DNA from: Podospora bellae-mahoneyi
Lineage: Eukaryota; Ascomycota; Sordariomycetes; Sordariales; Podosporaceae
Assembly (NCBI RefSeq): GCF_035222275.1
Contig: NC_085883.1
Location: 2,852,001-2,916,000, forward strand
DNA: 64,000 nucleotides
Direction: 5' to 3'
The notes beneath the pieces were generated by a model. That model searched no databases and was not told the origin of the DNA. It saw nothing but the letters and a program-made list of their open reading frames with translations. Below are positions 58,168 to 64,000 of the stretch, in pieces (the stretch's first letter is position 1; every line of letters begins with the position of its first letter). The translations under genes and the position numbers were made by a program.

Positions 58168-58266
58168 TGTGCTTTATGATGAAACGGCACTGGGCTCCGA
58201 AATTCCATGAGCAAGACACGCCACTTTTGCGACAGGCCTAGAAAACCTCGTCCACTGATCAGCACA
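58168..58266 (+). ncRNA. snR76: C/D box snoRNA, snR76-like (25S C2197)
   Basis: Box C ATGATGA (58176-58182), box D CTGA (58255-58258), terminal stem TGTGCT (58168-58173) with AGCACA (58261-58266). The guide GGCACTGGGC (58186-58195) precedes the D' box CCGA (58197-58200) by one base. It pairs with 25S GCCCAGTGCT, with one G-U pair. The fifth position selects the third C of GCCC. Counting along recalled yeast 25S, this C is 224 nt before U2421, that is C2197, the snR76 target. Confidence 0.9.
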
Positions 58267-58404
58267 TCCATCTCTGTCTTTTGCACACGCCGCATGGCAG
58301 AGAGTACGGGCTAACTCTCCTGGAAGTTGATCGGATTGTTTGATGCACCTGGATCGTTGGGGTTGTCTTTAGGGTAAGTTTTATCGACTTTTTTTTTCCC
58401 ATCA

Positions 58405-58497
58405 CACTTTTATGATGACTCTAGATGACGAGTCCTATACGGGATTCCCGATGCGGACAACCTATTTTTTATACCATTCATGCCTATCTGAAAATTA
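58405..58497 (+). ncRNA. snR75: C/D box snoRNA, snR75-like (25S G2288)
   Basis: Box C ATGATGA (58412-58418) and box D CTGA (58488-58491), with a weaker closing stem of TTT and AAA next to the boxes. The guide TAGATGACGAG (58422-58432) is complementary to the conserved 25S segment CTCGTCATCTA. A degenerate D' box CCTA (58434-58437) follows after one base. The fifth nucleotide pairs with the G of CTCG, which counts to G2288, the snR75 target. Ends are less certain because the stem is short. Confidence 0.9.
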
Positions 58498-58652
58498 ATC
58501 ACTTCCATCACCTTTTGAAGTCGCAGGAGTGAGCTTTCGCTGACCAACTTCAAGATTTTAAGACATTTCATCTGACGATTGCTCGACACCCAATCGACCT
58601 CTTCTCATTTTCTGGTACGTTGTCGATGTCACCACTCACCCCAGCACCACTG

Positions 58653-58737
58653 CACATTATGATGACATGACAAAAAAATTGACAAGCATATGTCGGAGCC
58701 CTTCAAGCGTTGATGATAAGGTCTATGTCTGAATGTG
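58653..58737 (+). ncRNA. snR74: C/D box snoRNA, snR74/U27-like (18S A28)
   Basis: Box C ATGATGA (58659-58665), box D CTGA (58729-58732), terminal stem CACAT (58653-58657) with ATGTG (58733-58737). The 12-nt guide GACAAGCATATG (58681-58692) is fully complementary to CATATGCTTGTC near the 5' end of 18S rRNA. D' box CGGA follows at 58694-58697 after one base. The fifth nucleotide pairs with A28 (yeast numbering), the methylation directed by yeast snR74 and human U27. A clear C' box TTGATGA is at 58710-58716. Confidence 0.95.
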
Positions 58738-58890
58738 TCCATGCCACATCACCTTTTGACCACTTGCAGTGATCATTGGCTAACTCTCGCAGATTGTTTT
58801 GATCATGATGATGAGCACGATGGTCTGTTGTCCTTTTGACCCGATCCTCAACGTAAGCACCCACTTTCCTTCTTGATTACCACCACCCCC

Positions 58891-58985
58891 GACTTTTATG
58901 ATGATTTAAAATATTATCACGACGGTCTACATAGCAATCGCTTTGATGAAATGGCCAGTGACATGGCAAGATTTCTGATAAAGTC
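58891..58985 (+). ncRNA. snR73: C/D box snoRNA, snR73-like (25S C2959)
   Basis: Box C ATGATGA (58898-58904), box D CTGA (58975-58978), terminal stem GACTTT (58891-58896) with AAAGTC (58980-58985). The 13-nt guide TCACGACGGTCTA (58917-58929) is fully complementary to 25S TAGACCGTCGTGA. A degenerate D' box CATA (58930-58933) abuts one base after the fifth-nucleotide frame: the fifth base before it pairs with the first C of GACC, which counts to C2959, the snR73 target. A C' box TTGATGA is at 58943-58949. Confidence 0.93.
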
Positions 58986-59262
58986 ATCCATCATCACCTT
59001 CTTGATGTTTGTCTTGTGAATGTTCATGGGCTAACTCGTCCAAGTGTTCAGCGTTGTTGCTTTAATGGGGCTCATTTTTCACTATAATCATGACTCTGTC
59101 GTCGTGATATGGGGAAGAATACTGGTTTTTGTATTGAGCTTAATATTCTGCTCTACAGTACCATATGAAAATTGTCGAGTTTACAGTATTCTTGTTTCCC
59201 TCTGTCCTGTGCTCGGCCGTCTCCCGCTGTCGCCAGCTGTATCGCGTCCCCGGCAACGCGAT

Positions 59263-61285
59263 TTACAACAGCAGCAACCCAGCCAACACGCTCACCATCA
59301 ATAGCCCACGCGCGGGGTTGTCCCAAGAAGAGAAGCCTCCACTGCTAGACGTTGGCTTCGCGGCGGAAAGTGACGTGGTAAATATTCCCGTCATGATCGT
59401 TGAGGTTGGCGCGGCCTCCCCAGCAGCCTCACCATCACTCCTCTGCCCCGGCAACTGCCAATCACCGACAGAATTATACCAAACCCCGTTGATCACAACC
59501 CCTTCTCCCCTCAACACGGCCCTCACAGACTCATCATCGCACGTATCTGCCACCTTTCGGATATAGCACCTCGCATTGGGGACATTTGTCGCGAGCAGCT
59601 CCGGCCCTGTCTTGTCCGCTTCGGGGGTGCCCTTTGTGGCAAAGGAGGCAAGATTGACTTTTTCGCCTGTGCTGATTGAGGATCCGAGGATGATCCGGGA
59701 AAAGATTTCGAAAGTGGTTTCGGGCTGGGAGTGAGAGGGGAAGTGACCTGCATCGTAGACGCGGGTGAAGGAGAGGTTGAAGAGCTGGCGGGTTGAGCCA
59801 CCGGTGTAGGTTTTGTTGATGAGGAGGGGGGCGTAGCCGGTTGTATGAAAAGCACTGTACCGCGAGAAGGATCCGGCGATAGAAAGAGAGGTTGATTGCC
59901 CGCTGTACCAGTTGCAGAGGTAGTCTCTGTCGCCGGACAGCAGGGCGATCCGAACCCCTTGGGATAGTAGCTCTTTGATGGCTACCAGCGGGTCGTCCCC
60001 AAGGGCGGGGAGGGGGGGAGGGAGATCGGTGAAGTTTATTGGTGAGCCAATAGCGGATAGAAACTTGGGTGAGTTGAGAAAGGTCAGATAAGTCTGGTTT
60101 GGCAAGGGGTCGAAGGAGGGGGAGGAGATGTCGTATAACGACCTTGAGGTGTGTTGCTGGTATGGGATTGTGAGGCCATAGATGCACTCCCAGGCTTGGA
60201 GGCAGACGAGGAGGGTTTCGGAGTTTGTCGAGGAGGAGGGGTGGCGGCAGGAGAGGAGGAGGTCGGAGCAGCCGCGGCGGCGGTGGTAGGCTGACATGAT
60301 GGGGGTGGTTTGATCTTGGGTTAGTAGCGGGAGGTGGAAGGTGTTGTTGAGGGCCATGGTTACGTAGGATTGGGCTTGGGACAAAGGGTCAAGGCCGCAG
60401 GGGGAGAGAAGGCCGAGGGAGGTGATTTTGATGGGGAGGGTGGTGGATAGGGTGGTGGATGAGGTGCTGGGATTTTGGGAGTGGAAGTAGGATGCGAGGA
60501 GGGCGGCGAGGGGGGCGGTGGTGCCTTTTGCAAAGAGGGATATCCCTGTGGAAGAGTTGGAGGGGGTGTTGTATTGGGGAAAAGTTGATAGGAAGGTCTG
60601 GAGGAGATGCCAGACTAGTCGGGCTGTCGCTGTGGTGTTGGCTGATGAGTTCAGCGGGTAAGGGGAAGAGAATGTGCCGTTCATGAAGGCCCAAGGGCTG
60701 CTCCATTTGGGGACGGGTTCAGGAGGGAAGATGGTTGTTGCGTTGTAGGAATCGTAGCTGCCGTTGGTGATGGGGGTGGTGTAGGAGAAGCCTACTGAGG
60801 GCTGCGGGCTTGGTTAAGATCACGAACTCTGACGCGGAGAGAATAAACTTTACAAGATCGATATACAGCATGTTTGATGCCCTGTCCCATCCCCATTCCC
60901 TTGCCTTAACCTCGAGGTGATCTTTATCCTTTTCTACCACCTCACAAGGACCATTCTCTTGCCAAAAGCCTGACATGGAGCTCCCTCCAGTCCCGCCATT
61001 CAGCCATATTGTGAGTGTCGAAGTCGGCTCCCGTGCTTCAATAAACCAAAAGAACAAGCTGGTCGACCGACCCTCAACTGGGATGTTGACCCAGCCAGAG
61101 AACTGCTTCTGTGTGTCGAATGCCGTCTTGCAGGCACCCTTCGGAACTTTGTAGGAAATGGTGATATTTGGGTCGTGCGCGGCGTTTAGTGTTGTCAAGC
61201 TGGCATCTTGTAAGGGAACAAACTGAGCAAGCGCAGTAACTGAGAAGCACGCGCAAAACAACCTGACGCTGCGTGATAAGAGCAT
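59263..61285 (-). CDS. Serine-carboxypeptidase-like protein (S10 fold) lacking the catalytic Ser, probably GPI-anchored
   Basis: Two exons on the minus strand, 61285-60854 and 60801-59263, encode 656 residues; the intron (donor GTAAAG, TTAAC branch, CGCAG acceptor) joins SNMLYIDL to PSVGFSYTT, a conserved S10 junction. A signal peptide starts the chain (MLLSRSVRLFCACFSVTALA). S10 marks are IWLNGGTGGSSMSGFWQENGPC (family WLNGGPGCSS) and GDRDYLCNWYSG with the catalytic Asp near 437. YDAGHFPSHSQPE carries the catalytic His near 497. Where the nucleophile GESYGG should be, about residue 237, the sequence reads ISLFAKGTTAPLAAL, so no catalytic Ser is present. Many N-glycosylation sites occur. The C terminus is Ser/Thr-rich followed by a hydrophobic tail, suggesting GPI anchoring. 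It is an intact ORF, so a pseudoenzyme rather than a pseudogene. Confidence 0.87.
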
Positions 61286-61623
61286 GGTAAGCTAGGTGCT
61301 ATCGATGCAATTAGACAACAGCCAAATAGACACAAAAAACGAAGCAAGGCTCTGCTGGCACTTTTGACCAAAACATCGTACCTAAGGCTTTAAGTGTGTG
61401 ACCAAACCAGAAGCACGACCTCTCACAGAATGGGATGGTCGCCTCTCACACCACTCCAGCCTTGTCGCCGGTTACCCAAAAAACCACCAAACATGACCCC
61501 ATCGTGAAACGCTTCCCCACCCATCACCATCAGACGGAGAAAATACTGATCACAAACCCCCTCACCACCCGGGTGACCAAACCTCCACGTGGCCGTGAAC
61601 CCATCCACAGAGAAAAAACTCCC
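61286..61623. other. Intergenic spacer, carboxypeptidase-like promoter
   Basis: 338 bp between two minus-strand genes. It should contain the promoter of the carboxypeptidase-like gene and the 3' end of the membrane-protein gene. Nothing specific is seen. Confidence 0.5.
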
Positions 61624-63443
61624 CTAACCCAACCTAACATTCCTCCAAATCCTCAGACACTCCTGCAAGTCCAACGCCAGCGTCCCCTCGGCCAACCCAG
61701 TACAATCCTTAATCATGGCCACCAGCAATGTAGCATACGCCCACACCACCTGCTCCTCCCTTAACCTCTCCAAATCACTCTTTCTCATCCCCCCATTCTC
61801 GGCCCAGTTCTTCCACAGTTCCAGCATCGCACACAGCTTCGCCGTAAACTGGCTGTCCAGCACCATTCGGTACAGCAGCGTCCCAACCACTTCTTTCATT
61901 TCCATGTTTGGCGCTACTTTTTCTTTCGGGTTGCTGTTGGATTGGTTCTTGAGCCAGGTCAGGTTGTGCTCAGCGACGAGCTTGGTGTCCCATTTGGGGG
62001 ATTGGAGCGCCTCGAGGAGTCGGGCCTCTTGACGAGCGGTTCGGAGACGTTGCTGATCTTTCACTGGGGGGCTGTGTTAGCTTTGTCAGGTAGGTGAGGT
62101 GAAAAGGGCGACATACTGTCTTGCATCCGCATTTCGTTCTCCCTTCTTACTCTCTCCATTGCTGCTTGCGCTCTCTGGGCTGGTGGTAATTTTGCCTCGG
62201 CTGCCATGGCAGCCCGTTGGTCCCTCATCCTCGCAGTAAACTTGTCCAAGTCAGCAGCGCCATCGTTGTATGTCGTCGCCCATTCTGGTGTGGCAGATTG
62301 CTCGACCACATTGAGCAAGACCAAAACACCACATGGTACAGTTTCCTTCCTCGAGAAAGTAAGAATATCATCCGGGATTTTGTACGACCAGAGGATCGTC
62401 TGCGAGGTAGTCCCATAAGCTGTCGCCGCAGAGGCAAACCATGCCCCCGAGGAAGAAGATGACCGCACCCTAATATGATCAACAGGCAACGAGTCCAAGT
62501 TAATCGTGCTAGTCAACTGCGCCTCCTGCCTCAGCGCAGTAACAATCCCCTCCGTAGAAATCTGGCACGTAATCGGTATACTCGACTCTCCCGACTTTTT
62601 CTGTTGCGTCCTCGGCCTCGACATCTCCGTCTCCGTCTTGTGAAGACTCTCACAAGAAGCATGCTCCCCTCCAGTAACAACCTCCTCCATGCTCTCCCCC
62701 CCTTCTTCCTCTCCCTCCACAACCCGCGGTGGCGGCGGAGGCGGCAACCGCACCCAGTAAGGAGGCAAATCCCCCCAACTCCTCCTCGTCCACCCCCCCT
62801 CCCAATTCACCACCAAACTCAAATGCCCATCACTCCCATCCAAAGGCCCAACACTCAACGCCTTCTTCCCGCCCGGCCCCGTCATCAAAGTACACCCCAC
62901 CGGCGTCCACAACCCACTCCCCCTCAACATCCTCCACCCATACCCATCCGGCACAGCCCCCAGATCCAACAAGTAACAAACCAGCTGGTCAAACTCCACC
63001 TCCACCTGCGGCTGCCTCAGCTGGTCGGCATATTCCACCCGTTGAGTGTTCAACCCAATGACGTTAGTCCTCCAGTTGAACGTCGTCCACGAACCCCCCG
63101 GGATGGAGGAGCGGTGCGAGGACACACTCCAGTACTCCTGGCGGTCGGTGAAGCGGTCCATCGGGCGGACGGCGTAGCGGGGGAGCTCTACTTCGATGAT
63201 CCTATTCACGACGTCGGAGCGGGTGAGGGCCGGGAGGCGGGAGTGCCGGAGCATGCGCTTGATGCGGGAGAGGGCGGCGAGGGTGATGGCTGTGTTGTAG
63301 AGGATGGGGAGGACGCCCAGGACGGCGAGGGGGACGCCGATGTAGGTTATTATGTCTGTTGCTGAGTGACTGCCGCCGCCGTTGTCGGATTCATGGAAGC
63401 CGGACATTGCGCAGAGTGAAAGAACGCGTGAAACTGAGGTCAA
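61624..63443 (-). CDS. Fungal membrane protein of unknown function
   Basis: Two exons on the minus strand, 63443-62117 and 62063-61624, encode 588 residues, or 576 if the Met at 63407 (MSGFHESDNGG) is used. The intron has donor GTATGT and acceptor CCCAG, phase 1. One hydrophobic segment lies near the start (DIITYIGVPLAVLGVLPILYN), probably a single membrane anchor. The next about 170 residues look globular and conserved in style: PALTRSDVVNRIIEVELPRYAV, GGSWTTFNWRTNVIG, DLGAVPDGYGWRMLRGSGLWTPVG and SLVVNWEGGW. A Pro run, an acidic segment, a second globular part (IPDDILTFSRKETVPCGVLVLL) and a charged helical region (AAMAAEAKLPPAQRAQAAMERVRREN) follow. I do not recognise a named family. The long, intron-joined, non-repetitive frame makes coding secure. 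Confidence 0.8.
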
Positions 63444-64000
63444 AGTAATAAGTGAGTGTGAAGATGGGATTGAAGATGATCAACTTGGAGATTATTATAC
63501 TAGAGAGTGTGAAACATCAACATATGATAGATGAAAAAGAGTGACAACAGGTGGGGTTATGTATAAATGTTGATGACAAGAAGTAAAAAAGCCTTCAAAC
63601 GGTTGATCTTCATATTCATCGGCAAGCGAGGAACGAGACCTCAGCCGCACGCGGTACCAGTGTTCCATGGTGACAGGGGGTCCTGCATGGCGGCGTCCAA
63701 GCAATTAGCTACCTAGGTAGCCGTAGAATCTGAGGTACCAGTGCCAGATGATCTTGGTTTCCAAAACCCTCTGACCTTGAGAAAGGCGAGTCGAGAAATA
63801 CAGGAAATGTTGTCGGATCTTGGGCAAGATGATGAAAACGCATTCGCTGCTTTTGCAAGAGGTTGAAAGGTTCGAAGGGTTGGAGTGAGAGATGTAAGCC
63901 AAGGAGAGGGTTAGGGTTGTGTGCCCGGTACAGTTGACTACTATGGCAGCAAACATCGTCATTCGCAAAACACAAGAATATACTCGTCCTATGTTCAAGG
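63444..64000. other. Intergenic region at the right edge
   Basis: 557 bp upstream of the minus-strand membrane-protein gene; its promoter is expected here. Minus-strand frames reach the window edge (97 codons, 63705-63998) but show no domain, so they are not called as genes. Confidence 0.5.

Larger units (their letters stand above)
57500..59100 (+). ncRNA. Non-coding snoRNA host gene with six snoRNA-bearing introns
   Basis: Six introns can be placed: 57559-57755, 57914-58114, 58136-58326, 58374-58554, 58615-58792 and 58853-59044. Donors are GTAAGT, GTCAGT, GTAAGT, GTAAGT, GTACGT and GTAAGC; four introns have a GCTAAC and two a CTGAC branch site shortly before the AG. Exons between them are 158, 21, 47, 60 and 60 nt. 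They contain no conserved protein, so the spliced RNA is probably a by-product. Each intron contains one C/D box snoRNA, listed individually, about 75-90 nt before the branch site. The gene is divergent from the Fpg gene; a CT-rich leader precedes the first donor. Transcript ends are not visible, so the outer limits are approximate. The order of guides equals that of the yeast snR78-snR73 cluster. Confidence 0.88.

Noticed and set aside
59263-61285. Calling the carboxypeptidase-like gene a pseudogene
   Set aside because: The frame is intact over 656 codons with a normal intron, signal peptide and tail. Only the active-site Ser is missing, so pseudoenzyme fits better.
63909-63918. Telomere-like GGGTTAGGG word
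   Set aside because: A single partial copy with no tandem array; it is interstitial chance sequence.

Overview
This window is a gene-rich piece of a filamentous ascomycete chromosome, most likely a sordariomycete and probably Sordariales. The evidence is the short GT-AG introns (about 50-120 bp) with CTAAC-type branch points, genes on both strands separated by CT-rich leaders, a VIVID-type LOV photoreceptor, a Clr5-domain protein, and one AT-rich block with the C-to-T / G-to-A pattern of repeat-induced point mutation (RIP). No species can be named from the sequence alone. Exons below were assembled by hand from reading frames, splice signals and family conservation.

Layout. 1-6 kb: 3' end of an Scp160/vigilin KH-domain gene, then a 5.4-kb stretch with no recognisable gene. 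6-12 kb: a small Clr5-domain protein, the SUMO ligase Nse2 (minus strand), and a vvd orthologue with a GATC-rich element about 0.8 kb upstream. 12-16 kb: no gene, with a degenerate 16-bp tandem repeat. 16-23 kb: a secreted neutral ceramidase and Caf40/Rcd1 of the CCR4-NOT complex, both minus strand. 23.8-27.8 kb: a 1305-residue, highly repetitive, probably GPI-anchored wall protein. 29.3-30.6 kb: an AT-rich relic with directly repeated ends. 31.9-47.3 kb: a compact housekeeping block with a Kha1-type K+/H+ antiporter, RIB3, COQ3, UTP14, mitoribosomal mL41, a long alpha/beta hydrolase and a RING protein. 47.5-54.3 kb: a small predicted mitochondrial protein, a 4.4-kb gene-free region and an STK32/YANK-type kinase. 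55.7-63.4 kb: an Fpg-type DNA glycosylase, a snoRNA host gene, a carboxypeptidase-like protein without its catalytic serine, and a membrane protein of unknown function.

The most striking object is at about 57.5-59.1 kb. It is a non-coding, multi-intron gene in which six successive introns each carry one C/D box snoRNA. Each has box C, box D, a closing terminal stem, and a D'-guide complementary to a conserved rRNA segment. By the fifth-nucleotide rule the six guides match the yeast targets of snR78, snR77, snR76, snR75, snR74 and snR73, in the same order as the budding-yeast polycistronic snR78-snR72 cluster. The last member, snR72, is not found here. Yeast makes this cluster as one transcript cut by an endonuclease; here each unit is packaged in its own intron.

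Several genes feed the same process. Six modification guides, UTP14 (small-subunit processome) and mL41 (mitoribosome) all serve ribosome production. UTP14 and mL41 share a 436-bp divergent promoter region. The remaining genes are unlinked housekeeping or surface functions, and there is no sign of a biosynthetic cluster or an intact mobile element.
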